64,000 nucleotides of DNA from Margaritifera margaritifera (GCA_029931535.1 JAQPZY010001549.1:1036501-1100500), one strand, 5' to 3'. Counted from the stretch's first letter, positions 44,330-55,700 are shown. Notes: generated by a model from the letters alone, not told the origin. Numbers and translations are program-made.

Positions 44330-45401
44330 TCTGCTAAATCTATGTGTCTTTTGCGACACTATCTTTTCCAGCGTCCCTCCTTTCCGTAGTAATGGCTACT
44401 TCCTTTCTTTTTGACAACTTACATTGGTTCTTGTTTGACTTTGTTAAACTCGTTCACCTCAACCATGGGCAGGCATATTATAATATCATTTAATTTAGAT
44501 TCAGAGCAGTTCTGTTCATTAAGTAAACTTGTTTCTTTTATTATTTCTTGTTACAGTCATTGCCCTCTAGGAAATGCAGTGCATCTACCGTGCCCCTCTG
44601 AAAAGCTTAAAATTCTAACTCTATCTGAAGAGCATCATCAATGTTTCTGGATTTACCCTGGTAGACTGACAATTCTAATATCTTTATCATTTAAGGCATC
44701 TACACAGCAGTCTCTAGATTGTTGTTCCTGAACCTCTGTAGATGCTGTCGTGTAGGCCATGCAGACCAAATTCTTAATATCTTGAGCTAGTTCAGAAAGT
44801 GGTTCAGACTTTGTCGTACTCGATTTCTCATCTGGGCTCTATACAAATCTGATTGGTTTCTTGGCCCAAACCGAGCGATTAAAGCTGATACAAGATGAGG
44901 ATAAGTTCAACGCTATTCTGGTCTCAAATCACAGAGAATCACTTGTGCTGCCCCCCCCCCCCCCCAGTCTTTTGGCTAATTCCATGGATGTTACATTTTC
45001 ATGCCATTTTTGTTTATTTCGGAAATCCTGTCAAAAGTACCAGGTGGTCATTCAAATCGGTCCAACTGTCATAGGTTGCAGTTGCTTCTAGGACCTGATA
45101 TGCAGCCTTTCTCTTCCACATATGACGGCCCGCCTGATAAAACCAGGATCCTGCTCATCCTGAAAACCTGATGAGTAACCGGATTGAAATCTCCATACCA
45201 TCTCTAACTCTGGATATCCTGCGCACATATATCCTCTCCTCCTCCTGCCTGGGCGTGACCGTCTGTGTTATGAGGTGACTGAGAGGCCTCGATTTCCTCC
45301 AAGAGATTTTGCTCTTCATCCCGCAAACAGCCCAGCTGCCGCCTTAAGTCTCTCAATTTCGTAGACTTATAATTAGGTAAACCGGCAGAGTCCAGGGTCA
45401 C
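44330..45401 (-). pseudogene. Gypsy I gag pseudogene
   Basis: The N-terminal frame 45,401-45,204 contains STKLRDLRRQLGCLRDEEQN, a coiled-coil segment. Around 44,820-44,600 the minus strand reads LSELAQDIKNLVCMAY, then DALNDKDIRI and NIDDALQIELEF, the end of a retrotransposon gag domain. A decayed zinc knuckle (YYGKEGRWKR, stop, CRKRH) lies at about 44,345-44,400, where the first Cys and the His have been lost. Several frameshifts. Confidence 0.75.
44948..44966. repeat. C run
   Basis: About 16 C bases inside Gypsy I gag. It interrupts the gag frame. Confidence 0.85.
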
Positions 45402-45637
45402 CGCAGTACCTTGTGGTCCATCATGGCTTTTTCTGTTTTTGGTTCTTTAAGCGTTGAACCACCTCTCCAGTTGGATATAGTCGTATGGGAGCAGTCCAGG
45501 ACAGGGATTGATGTCCCAGATGGAATCTCTTCATCAAACGTAACCATTATGGAATAGTCTCATAGTGGAATATCTCCAGGTGCCATCTTTTCTAACGTGG
45601 AATTGGTTTGGTTCTCAATGGGTTCTTGATTATAAAA

Positions 45638-45672
45638 GTCTTTGTACCACCGCTGCCACCAAATTTGTAACG
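45638..45672 (-). other. Probable LTR end and primer-binding region of Gypsy I
   Basis: On the minus strand CCACGTTACA is followed by AATTTGGTGGCAGCGGTGGT. LTRs end in ACA, and TGGTGGCAGCGG-type sequences directly downstream are usual primer-binding regions of Gypsy elements. The matching 3' LTR was not found, so this is an inference. Confidence 0.5.
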
Positions 45673-45954
45673 TGGTCGAGGCAGACTTCTTTGTTTGGCT
45701 ACTTTATGGAAAGACTGACCGAACTGATACTTATGTGAAAACTACAACATCACATCCAAGTTGATATTGTGAATTCTGATTTACATGTGGAGTTTTGTGT
45801 AATATTGTGAATGTTTTCAAGCTTTATATAGAGAGAAAGAAGATAGAAAAACATAAGAATGTCAGAAACACTATTTGTGATATTGTGAAAATTTATGTAG
45901 ACTGTAGTGTAAAATATTACTTACTATGTGTGAGTGCAAATTGGTGTATGCAAT

Positions 45955-46733
45955 GAAAGTGGAGAGGACGAAAGATGAATAGTTTGAAACTCTGAAAGAT
46001 TTGTGCAAGGTAGGTCCTGCATTTGTTGACCGCTTAGCAAAAACAGACTCGGGTTGAAATCGTCAAGCAGCTACTCGCCAACTATGAAAAGAGTGACCAG
46101 GGAGGTTTGAATGAGATTGTCACAGGTAATGAAATATGGATTTAATTTCTTGAACCTGACTGAAAAGAAAATAATAAAGTTTCGTTTTTAAAAAACGAGC
46201 AGAGACCACAAATCGCTCGACGTAGTTGGACTGTCAAGAGAGTTTTAAACGCATTATTTTTCGATACAAAAGGCCTGGTAGTCCAGGTACCTGTGTCTAA
46301 CTCTGCTAGTGCCAATGGACACTTGTTGCGCATCGATACCCGATGTATCCATCTACTCCATGACATCGAACCGGCGCATAAATCCGCCGTCTTGACAGAC
46401 TTTCTAAAGGAGCACAACATCCAAACTTTGTCACTCACTCCATAAAGACTGATTTAGTTCCAAATGATTTTTGACTGAATCCCGTTATCTAAGATTCGCT
46501 GCGGGGCAGAAAATTCGGAAGACGGCATGCGGTTGAAAGTGCAGTTTTCCAGTGTATGAAAAACATACCCAAAAGTGAATAGAGAATAGCATTTAATAAT
46601 TGGATAATGAGACTGAGAAATTGTGTAGAGGTGTATGGGGAGTAATTTGAGGGGATGCACTGACGTACTGTTCACTAATAAAGAACTTTGTTGTACAGCG
46701 CCCTACTATTCAGAACTTTTTAAATACCCCTCG
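45955..46733 (+). mobile_element. Mariner-type transposon, 5'-truncated second copy
   Basis: Ends in AAATACCCCTCG followed by TA (46,734-46,735), the same terminal repeat as the element at 12,848-14,114. It shares words of the 3' part in order, such as CACTAATAAAGAACTTTGTT and CTTTCTAAAGGAGCACAACA. The first about 480 bases and the other TIR are missing. It stands on the plus strand, next to the end of Gypsy I. Confidence 0.85.
46000..46500 (+). pseudogene. Mariner transposase fragment
   Basis: Words: FVDRLAKTDSG, then LLANYEKSDQGGLNEIVTGN (first catalytic region, aspartate replaced by Asn), then HKSAVLTDFLKEHNIQTL (46,378-46,432) and PNDFxLNPV where the family has PSDF. Many stops and frame changes, and the DNAP block is altered to a His-rich variant. 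More decayed than the other copy. Confidence 0.8.
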
Positions 46734-46735
46734 TA

Positions 46736-47332
46736 CATTGAATAACAAACAGTCCCAATGGAATATCTACATTGTGAAAAATTCAGCATAGCGTAAATAA
46801 TGCAAGTTTCACGACTCAGCAATGGTTCGGTATTAACCACGCTATAGAACTATATACATGTACAACAGCACACCACATTAACGAAAGTCTAAAAAATGCA
46901 CCAGCATGAAATAATGAACGCAAGGAGAGCCAGTTAAAATCAAACATCAACTTCAAAAGTAATAATGACTTAGCCGGTGATAATATTACCATATGCAACG
47001 AAAAGAAATCACTGAGAAAATATTTGACTAAAAGAAAAATTACGATAGTATCCATATTCACGCATTGCTTTCTTTCCTCCTTTGCCCCAATTTAACAAAA
47101 ATTAAAACTATTTTTTATTTGCATATGTATGTCTATGACAATACTGTCACAATTTTATATATTTCTCTTCGTAATAAAATAAGGGTTTGAATTTAATACA
47201 TATATCTGGCGTTTTATATGCAATATGAAAAATAAATACACAGGAAAAAGTAATAAAAATCTTGCATAACCAAAAACATATTTAGTGCATATATATAGAG
47301 TACGAAAAATATACTCGTACTCACAATATCTA
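46736..47332. other. No gene seen
   Basis: AT-rich; nothing recognised. Confidence 0.5.
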
Positions 47333-47470
47333 TTCAAGGGTCGCTGGTTCGATACCCACACAGGCCAGCCCTTGTCGGTTGCCTCTGTGTGTCCTTGCCT
47401 TAGGCACTTAGCTTCCATATCGTCGTTATGATAAAACCAACAATGTGTTAAAGAGCTGTACAACAAAATA
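47333..47470 (+). repeat. tRNA-derived SINE (family 1), 5'-truncated
   Basis: Starts CAAGGGTCGCTGGTTCGATA (B box) and continues GCCTCTGTGTGTCCTTGCCT, TAGGCACTTAGCTTCC and ACCAACAATGTGTTAAAGAG. The A-box half is missing. Confidence 0.82.
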
Positions 47471-48560
47471 TCATCTATTCTATCAAAAACTTCCAGATAA
47501 ATTAATTTGATGGTTCTTAAAAATTATTAATAAAAAATTAAAATTGTATGCACACATATAAATATAGATGTTGAATAATAATATAAGGTATTACAGAGGG
47601 GAATACAAAATCGAATGAAAACATCAAAAATTCAGACTTTGCTATTCAAAGTTTTATACACCTATGGAAAATTGATAAAATGCAGTTTATCCAATATTGA
47701 AATAAATCATTTCAGTAACAAAACAAACGAAACTTTGAGAAATGTAATCTCTGAATGCAATGAAGTCTTATTATTGTTAGCCCAGCTCAAATCTTATGTA
47801 ACAAAGTCTTTATCATACAAATTTAATTTAAAACCTCTGTTTCATGCAGGTAACATGCCAGTAAAGTCAGTTATTAATATTTGTATATTAGTCATGAAGC
47901 ATTGTCTATGCAATTGCTTAAAGAAATTCAAGACCAACATTCCATGAAGTATTTGAAAATATTAATATTATAAAAGAAGTTATCTTTACCACGTCTAATT
48001 TTAACTTCCAACGTGAACAAAATTAGCATATTGGGAATCAAGAAAATGAACACAAAAAGATTCACGAACATATGATTACTTTTGTTCCCTTATGTCTATA
48101 GTTAAAATTTTACCTACCTGACCACACCAAACACCATCGTCTCTTTCCTTCATTCCGCTCATTTCATTGCATATATGTAGGCCACCTACCTTCACTATAT
48201 CCACATTTCTTGCCTGCATGCTCATTAACCAATTAATTAAGTTTATAATTTAGAGGAACTTGTAAGCTGAAAAACTTGTTGCCAATCTTTTTGTCTTGTG
48301 CACATATTTACAATCTTCATGGTAACAATATGTTTGAACTAAAGAAAGTGAGCTTTGAAAATGGTTCAAAATACAAACGAATGATAATTGAAATATTCAT
48401 TCTTTTTGTGCTTGATATTTGCACTCGTCAAATCAATACAACTATAATTTAGAAAGAATACACATCTTTAGTGTTGCAATTTGTCTGATACCATAAATGA
48501 TGGAATGACGGTGATTACACAATTTAATACGTATTCGAAGTAATCTCGGGACCCTGAAAT
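47471..48560. other. Mostly empty; one unexplained 110-codon frame
   Basis: A plus-strand ATG frame at 47,615-47,947 has a peptide that could be helical (SNIEINHFSNKTNETLRNVI, SECNEVLLLLAQLKSYV) but no family signature, and no splice sites were identified. I do not call it a gene. The rest is AT-rich without a recognisable frame. Confidence 0.35.
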
Positions 48561-48564
48561 AAAC

Positions 48565-49735
48565 TCTCAAGCCAACTTCTACCAATCACTACTCCAACTG
48601 ACCTGTTCAGCAGAGTAGCCTGTTTATTGACACAAGTTGACACTTGATTGGTTAGTACCTAGCTCACTAGGTATGCAAAGCGGAAAAGACCTTCCTTGCA
48701 TGGTAGTAGACAGTTCTGAAAGACAAGACACAAGTTCATGCTCGTATAGTATTTACCTATTATATGGGACTAATCCATAGTATATTAGTCATAGCTATTA
48801 TGCATGGAGGTTAGCAAATCAAAAGATTAAAATGAACACAAATAGCTCAATGTGTACAAATTCGAATACAATGCATACATTATATACAAAATACAATAAT
48901 TGTTTTTCCTCAAATTGTGACGTATGTTTTCCTGTTGGTAATGTTTAAAATATTCGATCATTTTTGTGATTATTCACCTTTCCGTATCATTGTCCCCATC
49001 CGTATAAGCAAATTTTTTAGAATTGTATTACTACTGCACAATCACTTCCTTTTTAAATGGAAACGTTTTACACAAGAGGCACATATGACAAAGGCAATAA
49101 AGGCAAAAACGGATTGTCACTATAGATTGTCACTATAAAATCTCAAGCGAACTTCTACCAATCACGACTCCAACTGACCTTTTCAGCAGAGTAGCCTGTA
49201 TATTGACACAAGTTGACATTTGATTGGTTAGTCACTATCTATGCAAAGCAGAAAATACCTTCCTTGCATGGTATTAGACAGTTCTGAAAGCCGAGACACA
49301 AGTTCATGCTCGTATAGAATATTCCTATTAGATGGTACTAACCCATAGTATGTTAGTCCTAGCTTTTATGAATGGAGGTTAGCAAATCAAAAGATTAAAA
49401 TGAACACAAATAGTTCAATGTATACAAATTAGAATACTATGCATATTTTATATAAAAAATACAAAAATTGTTTTTCCTTAAATTGTGATGTATGTTTTCC
49501 TGTTGGAAATGCTTAAAATATTCGATCATTTTCCATTTTTGTGCTTATTTAACTTTCCGTATCACTGTCCCCATCCGGATAAGCATATTTTATAGAATCT
49601 TATTACAACTGCACGATCACTTCCTTTTTAAATGGAAACGTGTTACACAAGAGGCACGTATGACAAAAGGCAATAAAGGCAAAAACGGATTGTCACTATA
49701 GATTGTCGCTTAAACCTTGTTCGAGAAAAATAATG
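48565..49735. repeat. 570-bp tandem duplication with a third partial copy
   Basis: 48,565-49,135 and 49,136-49,710 are close copies: CAACTTCTACCAATCAC, AGTTCATGCTCGTATAG (48,733 and 49,301, 568 apart), GGAGGTTAGCAAATCAAAAG, TTTTCCTGTTGG and AAAGGCAAAAACGGATTGTC. The last part (GCAATAAAGGCAAAAACGG ... TTAAACCTTGTTCGAGAAAA) appears a third time at about 50,008-50,093. Identity is high, so the event is fairly recent. Short AT-rich ORFs inside it have no recognisable content. Confidence 0.92.
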
Positions 49736-49800
49736 TCTGAGAAATGTGTCATGTAAATAGTTTTTAAAAAAGTTCGTATGTAGAAAAGGAGGTTAGACCT

Positions 49801-49990
49801 ATTTGAAAATCGTACACAAACTTGTTGTTGTGGCGTAATATGGATTTATATCATTAATTTTCGTTGATAATGGTATTGGTTTGCATACGGATATCTGGGT
49901 AAACCTAGTACCATCTTTATCGATATATGGATCATTAATCTGGTACCCTGCCTTCTTCACTATGTTACGAACGTATTGAAGAAAGCAAGG
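49801..49990 (-). other. Exon-like minus-strand frame, weak
   Basis: YVRNIVKKAGYQINDPYIDK, DGTRFTQISVCKPIPLSTK, ending in a stop at about 49,801. Composition is coding-like, but no family is recognised. Upstream the frame runs into the 570-bp repeat, so the real extent would be limited to this stretch. Likely a relic if anything. Confidence 0.2.
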
Positions 49991-50210
49991 TACTAGACTA
50001 CAGGTTGGAACGAGGCACATATGACAAAGGCAATAAAGGCAAAAACGGAATGTCACTATAGATTTTCGCTTAAACCTTGTTCGAGAAAAACAGTCACGGT
50101 TCAAATTCCATCAATCTAATTTTGTCTATATATCGTTAAAAAGATTCAAAGTACAAGGTCGAAAATGTCTTTTATTAATGGTTAAGGCGAATAATTCGAT
50201 ATTTTATGTT

Positions 50211-50495
50211 CTACTGAAACACATTTAGAGGATTCAATTTCCTACTCTGATCTCGCCTTTGTTCCATAAGCTCCACAGGTTCAATTTTCTGCTCTGAGCT
50301 CACCATTGATGTTAATGACATAGCAGATAACTTTACAAGTTGCAAACGTTTGTTTGCTGATGATCCATCGCTTCCGTTACAGAAGTAGCTCAGCACTGAA
50401 TATGCATCATACGATGGATCAGAAGCTGCCTTAGTTGCAACAATGGTCATCAAATTGACTGGTAAAACTAAGACCTGGAAAAAACACCTCTTGTA
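50211..50495 (-). CDS. Possible terminal exon, function unknown
   Basis: A minus-strand frame of about 90 codons that could begin after the acceptor-like TTTTTTCCAG at about 50,485. It reads VLVLPVNLMTIVATKAASDP, SYDAYSVLSYFCNGSDGSSA, NKRLQLVKLSAMSLTSMV, KIEPVELMEQRRDQSRKLNP and a stop. A short hydrophobic start, a Cys and an N-glycosylation-like NGS, then a charged tail would suit the end of a secreted or membrane protein, but no domain is recognised. No partner exon was found in the window, and the frame 49,801-49,990 downstream is not linked to it by clear splice sites. It could equally be a relic. Confidence 0.3.
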   Translation of the reverse strand, partial: YKRCFFQVLVLPVNLMTIVATKAASDPSYDAYSVLSYFCNGSDGSSANKRLQLVKLSAMSLTSMVSSEQKIEPVELMEQRRDQSRKLNPLNVFQ

Positions 50496-52050
50496 TCTGT
50501 TTTTAGCTTTGTTCTCGTAGTTATTTCATAACTTCTAATTTGACAATGAATAAAATCAATATAAAATTTGGTTGATTACCGCAAACATATCAGCATAAGT
50601 CTGGGATCTAATTGTAAATGGACAGTACGTCTAAATAATCTTATCAGAACGTCATGCAATAAATTGACTTGCTTCGAAAGCTTAAATATATCTCTCTGAA
50701 TCTGATTCATGTAGACTAAAATAAAGTTTAGCTTGAAACGGCCAGAATAGTTACAGGATTGCCAATCTATGTTGACTGAAAAGGTCTTTACTTTTAAACG
50801 AGATGGGAAACATTCAAATCAAGAAGAAATATTTAGAAATTATATATGTTCCGTAAAATGGTATAGCCCCTCCGTATTTGTTGGAAATTCTTCCTCCTCT
50901 CGTACAAGGGGTACCAGAGTATTCTAGCGTCCAGGTTTGAAGAATACTTCTTCCTTCTTTCCAAATACAATCAGATATTGGACCCCTCCCCCAACACACA
51001 CACACACACACACACATGTTTTTTGTTTCAAATCAGGGAATCGCCGTCCATGGCCGTATTAAAATAGCAACAAAAACATATTCAACCTAATTTTGGAAAT
51101 GTACAACGATATTTTATTTGAAATCATAGAATATTTAATATTATCGTAACAAAAGTGAGATAGAATTGAAGTACGGTGAAAGCTGACATATGTCGAATGA
51201 ACCTGACACAACCACCTCTCTTATTCATATGGATTCCAGTTTGAGACTTCTACACACTCCTTTTTTTTAAAAACTCGCTATTACCAACAACATAAAGTTA
51301 GATTGTTACAATTCAACAGTTTCTTCCTGTCAATACCTTCAAACTTTTAAATGGTAGCACTGATTACTTTCCCACTGACAATGAATTTATCCAAATGCAA
51401 ACATAAAACTTGATGTTCAGTAAATTCATAGATTCGATTGATCCTTTTAGTTTCTGGTTATTGCATCTTATAAATCTTTCAAGTTTTCTTTTTCGTGTCA
51501 ACGTTTCTCATTTTCGTTTTGTTTCTAACCTTATTGTTTTAATATTGCGCTACTGTTTTTGTCTTTTGTATGGTATTCATATCATTACATACGTAGTGTA
51601 CTTAAATCTATATTGGATATTACCTGGATGAGAGAAGACCGATGACAAGTTTTTATACATTTTTGTCCAATCCCACCGCACTTCTGTACTTAAGGACAAA
51701 CATTTTTTGAACGAAAAGAGATTGGCAGGGACGACTGATAGTTTATTATCAAGTTAAAATGTATCTTAAACATTCCTTAACATACGGAAACGGATGTTTG
51801 GTGATATCACCCTATCTGTGTTCAAGGAACACTTCAACAGGTGTATTACATTTTTTAAAACATTGCTTCATAGCTTTTATGACAATTATAACATAGGGTC
51901 ATAAAAATTAAATATTTTTTTCAAATTAAGCATTTATTGTCAAGATTGTGTCGGTAAAAGTAAACCCTGTCTATAATCGTATCTTGTATCTGCAAAAAGA
52001 TAAAGCGTGCATATTCTACCTTTGTACAGGAAATCAAGAAGTTCGGTTTA
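50496..52050. other. No gene seen; upstream flank of the C1q gene
   Basis: About 1.5 kb of AT-rich sequence with a short (AC)n at about 50,997-51,016 and a solo MITE-like end at 50,585-50,620 (CATCAGCATAAGTCTGGGAT-like). No promoter element is recognisable with confidence. Confidence 0.45.
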
Positions 52051-52325
52051 TTAATTGTTTTGCATTATTTCTGTTTGATTTAGAGCAGTCATCAGCCTGA
52101 CCTATAGCTTTTACATAGAGTGATTTTCTTCAGTTGTACGTGAGCTCATTAATTTCATTGGAATATGTGAACCTCTGCGACAAATATCTTTGAGATTATC
52201 AGTTTGAAGACTTACAACAGATCGGAAATAGAAGCAACGTGACTAGTGGAGTTCAAAGTTTATCGGTCATAGTACAAGGGTCGTCTATAGTATATAATTG
52301 TGAGTACGTGGAGACTTTGATCGCA

Positions 52326-52904
52326 ATGGATGGTCGTTATATTTTCATTCTAATCCTTGCCTTGCACCAACGCTACTATTGTAATGCAGAAGCAACTACC
52401 AAGACGCTAGAGATATTGGTACAAAATATGAAAGTACTCCATGATGTCTTTAATGAAAAACTCAGACACCTATCTAACTTGAAGCATCGTTTGTCCTACG
52501 CGGAGAAGATGCTCTTTGACATAATGAACACAGAGGCCCAAATACTAAAACGTGTAGAGAATGCTGAGAAACGCCTGTACCTCGTACAGACAGACGAGCG
52601 TACGACACAGAGACGCTTAGACACGGTAGAGAGGCGTTTAATATTTCTCCAAAAGCCGAGTATAGTCTTTTGAAACGACTCCAAAGAGTATATAAAAGCA
52701 ACGATGGATTAAGCTACAAGGAAGCCGATGAAAAAGAGAATGAATGGGGCAAGCTGTTGATGAAAAATGGGAAATCCCCAGATTATGCTGTTCATACTGG
52801 AGACAGGAAGCAAGTGCTAAAATACACTGATGGAAGCCCTCTAGCTGTTGCTGAAAATCTAACCACATCAGACATGAGAACAAAAAAGAGAATCACCAAT
52901 GCAG
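52326..52904 (+). CDS. C1q-domain protein gene, 5' coding exon(s): signal peptide and coiled coil
   Basis: The ATG at 52,326 starts a typical signal peptide (MDGRYIFILILALHQRYYCN, then AEA), so the product is probably secreted. A long amphipathic coiled coil follows: LVQNMKVLHDVFNEKLRHLS, MLFDIMNTEAQILKRVENAE, RLYLVQTDERTTQRRLDTVE. Upstream of the ATG the frame stays open to a GTG at 52,239, which I do not use. Near 52,640-52,650 the coding sense moves to another frame, which reads SPKAEYSLLKRLQRVYKSND, KEADEKENEWGKLLMKNGKS and SPLAVAENLTTSDMRTKKRI to 52,904. There a GTAAAA donor follows a phase-1 G. No intron fits between the two frames, so either one base is missing or extra in the sequence, or the allele is broken. 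Coiled-coil plus C1q is the standard layout of bivalve C1q-domain proteins, which act as multimeric lectin-like recognition proteins. Confidence 0.75.
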
Positions 52905-53593
52905 GTAAAATAAATAAGTTATAAAATGTAGTAACCACTTATTTTCTAACAATGAATATAATGTACAAAAAAATACTTAGACTGCGGAAGTAGATATCCT
53001 TTAGGAATTTAGTACCTTAGTATCGAAGGTTGTGTTAGAGCAGAATTAATTTAGATCCCCATATATGAGATAAAGTTTGTCTGAAAGACATCTATTCTCG
53101 AACACCTTGGAATCCATGTTCGTTTCGATCATGTGCAAATGTCTAAAAGTATTCTTTGCTTGAAAAACATTTTCATGGCAGTCTTCAGTGCCTATAACCC
53201 TGTTTTGTCATATGCTCCATAGGTGTCATATTTTTCCTCCTTTGAAAAGAACGTTAATCGATCAAATTTGCATTATTTTTAAGACATATGAGTCATTTTC
53301 CACAATTTAAAGTAAACATGCCCTGTTTGAAATATCATCAATCATAGAAAAATTAAGGACTACGTATATTTTCATGTTTTTCGGCAGTTTTATTTTTCTG
53401 TTCTTTTTTATTTTTTTATTTTATTTTTAAAAAAATGTAAACATTTCTGACCCAAGTTATATATTCATAATATTCACGATATTTCATAAGGAGTCTTGTG
53501 CTGTTTTTATTTAATTAAAGAAACTTAAGACCGATTCATCTTTTGCCATTTCCGTTCCATCAATTTACATCAAGCATAATTATTTTGTTGCTG

Positions 53594-53597
<4 letters not shown>

Positions 53598-53656
<59 letters not shown>
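53598..53656. repeat. (CT)n microsatellite
   Basis: About 58 bases of pure CT. Confidence 0.98.
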
Positions 53657-53661
<5 letters not shown>

Positions 53662-53739
53662 CAAAAGTTGTATTCATTCATTTATTTGGTCCCCTCTGTG
53701 AACTTGGGAATCTAGAATAGATCCGATGTGCCTTGTTGC

Positions 53740-54130
53740 ATGTCAATAGAGGGATAAGCATGTGGTGCAGTGGGGATTATCTGACTTGTTATCGGGCTAG
53801 ACGGAGTAGTGATAACACAAATTACCTTTTGCACTATATAACAGGGGACATCTGTATATCTTTCCATCTCTTTTGTAACTGTCGGCAAAATATAAGAAAA
53901 GAAAAAGCATAGTTTCTCTTGATCAGGGAACGACAAGCAATTTGCTTTCTAATATGAAAAAGAAACACTTGAAAGGTTATAAAGTACAAGGGTCCATCTT
54001 AAATGTTAGTTTTTTAGGCAAGCATTTAGCACAGAATAAATGTATATCTTTCCTTGTATTGCCTGGTGTAGACAATTTTACTGTTACTAACACTCTTTCC
54101 TTGTATTGCCTGGTGTTACTAACACTCTTT
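53740..54130 (+). repeat. Block X of the C1q-locus duplication, copy 2
   Basis: Aligned with 24,285-24,515 up to about 54,020. Then CTTTCCTTGTATTGCCTGGT is present twice (54,045-54,120), a word that also opens block Y at 55,270-55,340. Confidence 0.7.
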
Positions 54131-54451
54131 CCTTTTATTATACACCTACCAATTTTCTACCCAAGAAAGAGCCAGAATTTTACCGTCATTTCCTACAAGC
54201 AGGAAAACGATACTATCGTTTTCCAAACCCGTGTCACCATACTCTCAAACGAGACTGAGACTACTTTATCCTCGAGGTTTCCTGGTGACAATAGGAGCGT
54301 CCCTAGCGATGGAATGCCAACACTAGCAGTAAACAAAGCTCTCACAGCGACGTTAGTTAAGAAACCTTGCGTTATATGTAAAATATCTGAAAGGTCTAAA
54401 CCATGTTTTTGTCACAACAACAATAAAAAAGTATTTTTTCCTTTATTTTGA
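53954..54451 (+). other. Open frame of 165 codons, not assigned
   Basis: ATG at 53,954. The first third lies in block X, which is non-coding by comparison. The later part (RFPGDNRSVPSDGMPTLAVN, KKPCVICKISERSKPCFCHN) has a coding-like composition with four Cys in a C-x2-C, C-x-C pattern but no family I recognise. It may be a relic of a repeat-borne gene. Confidence 0.25.
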
Positions 54452-54600
54452 AGTATTGCCAAAATGTTCGTCTAAAACAAGATCATATTCGGAAATCGCG
54501 TTCCAAAACATTACAGTTGTACAGTACAACCCATTTACGGAAATTCATAAATAGTAACGTTAGTGAGTTTCACGCATAATGGATTAATTTGAAATAATAA

Positions 54601-54855
54601 ATGAGTAATGTTCTCTGCAACAAATCTGTACCATCAAGATCCAACAATTTCTCCAATCCTGTTATAAATAAGTGTCAAAATAATGTTGTCATTCCCGTGT
54701 CAAGTTCCCATCGGAGCCTCTCACAATGTTTTGCCAGAAACAGTTCAACTGCATTCAACCTGGCCTCTGAAATAAACTTCCAGTCAGCTGGAGAAAACTT
54801 CCGTGATGCAAAATTTCAGAACTGCACAATAACTGTAAATCACATATATGAGTAG
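54601..54855 (+). other. Open frame of 84 codons, not assigned
   Basis: ATG at 54,601. SRSNNFSNPVINKCQNNVVI, then SSTAFNLASEINFQSAGENF, RDAKFQNCTITVNHIYE, stop. The ending F-x-N-C-T-I-x-V resembles short beta-like motifs that sit between domains in some invertebrate immune-type proteins, but this is only an impression. It lies in the C1q intron on the same strand. Confidence 0.25.
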
Positions 54856-55109
54856 TCTGCCCTCAAGCGTCGAAGAATTCGTGTTATTGACAGTGATTGT
54901 AGTCAAACTGAGCGAGCGTTGTTTCACTTCATTCATAAAACTAATATGCATGCGAATGTCAGCCTTTCAAAAAGTAATTCGGTTTATGCTTTAAGATGAA
55001 GTTCGTACTACAGAGGTTGAAATGTTTAGCAATTTCTTGTGTTTTTCAACTATATATACTGATTTTATGAAATTATCTGAAAATTGAAAGGTATATAACA
55101 AAAATATCA

Positions 55110-55267
55110 TTATCACAGTAATGCGATTTTGATTGCTAGATCACGTCTCGTTGTCAGCAAAAAAATCCGGATCATGACTCGACGCTTCGCGTCTCGTAAT
55201 GATCCGGATTTTCTAATGCTGACATCTCGACGTAATCTAGCAATCAAGATCGCGTTACTGTGATAAT
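55110..55267. mobile_element. 158-bp near-perfect hairpin MITE
   Basis: ATTATCACAGTAATGCGATT ... GATTGCTAGATCACGTC ... AAAATCCGGATCATGACTCG at the left is mirrored by CGTAATGATCCGGATTTT ... GACGTAATCTAGCAATC ... GCGTTACTGTGATAAT at the right, around ACGCTTCGCGT. No coding capacity. It is likely to form a long hairpin when transcribed as part of the C1q intron. Confidence 0.88.
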
Positions 55268-55269
55268 AC

Positions 55270-55700
55270 TATATATGTATTGCCTGGTGCAGACAATTTA
55301 CTGTTACCAACACTCTTTCCTTGTATTGCCTGCTGCAGACAGTTTTGCCCTGTTTACAGATAGTCGATATGAGGTCAGCGCTTGACCAGGTAAGAAACAT
55401 AAAATATGTATAACCGAGAGGTATAAAATATTAAGTTGAAAATTCAGCATGACTGAACCCTTAAATGTTTTAACTGTTATTCAATGAGTCTACTCGATTT
55501 GTCCCCCAAGAATACGTCAAAATGCATTGTATGATTGCTTGAATGTTTTTTGCACAGATATTTCTTACTTTCATTGAATGGCATCGTAAGAAAACAAAAA
55601 CATTGTGTTCTTACATATCTTCATAAATTCGGCATATCTTCCCAAAAATGTGTCTGAAAAATTAATAGTCTTACACTGTTTCATCAAGAACGTGCAGACA
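55270..55700 (+). repeat. Blocks Y and Z of the C1q-locus duplication, copy C
   Basis: 55,270-55,400 (Y) contains the 30-nt core at 55,360-55,389 between TTTACAG and GTAAGAAA. 55,430-55,700 (Z) matches 30,965-31,280: AAGTTGAAAATTCAGCATGA, TTACTTTCATTGAATGGCAT, ATGTGTCTGAAAAATTAATA. Confidence 0.7.

Larger units (their letters stand above)
42578..45669 (-). mobile_element. Gypsy-type LTR retrotransposon I, 5' two-thirds
   Basis: On the minus strand, from a probable LTR end and primer-binding region (TTACA then AATTTGGTGGCAGCGGTGG at about 45,640-45,670) through gag (45,401-44,340), protease (44,170-43,800), linker (43,774-43,514) and RT (about 43,200-42,590). RNase H and integrase are missing because element II begins at the break. 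Both elements lie in the same orientation, but they have different gag and protease sequences, so this is not one element read twice. Confidence 0.85.

Noticed and set aside
40551..45669. A single long intact Gypsy element
   Set aside because: Two gags and two proteases of different sequence are present in series and the RT breaks off between them.
52239..52325. Upstream GTG start of the C1q frame
   Set aside because: Not an ATG, and the segment does not look like a signal peptide. The ATG at 52,326 is followed by one.
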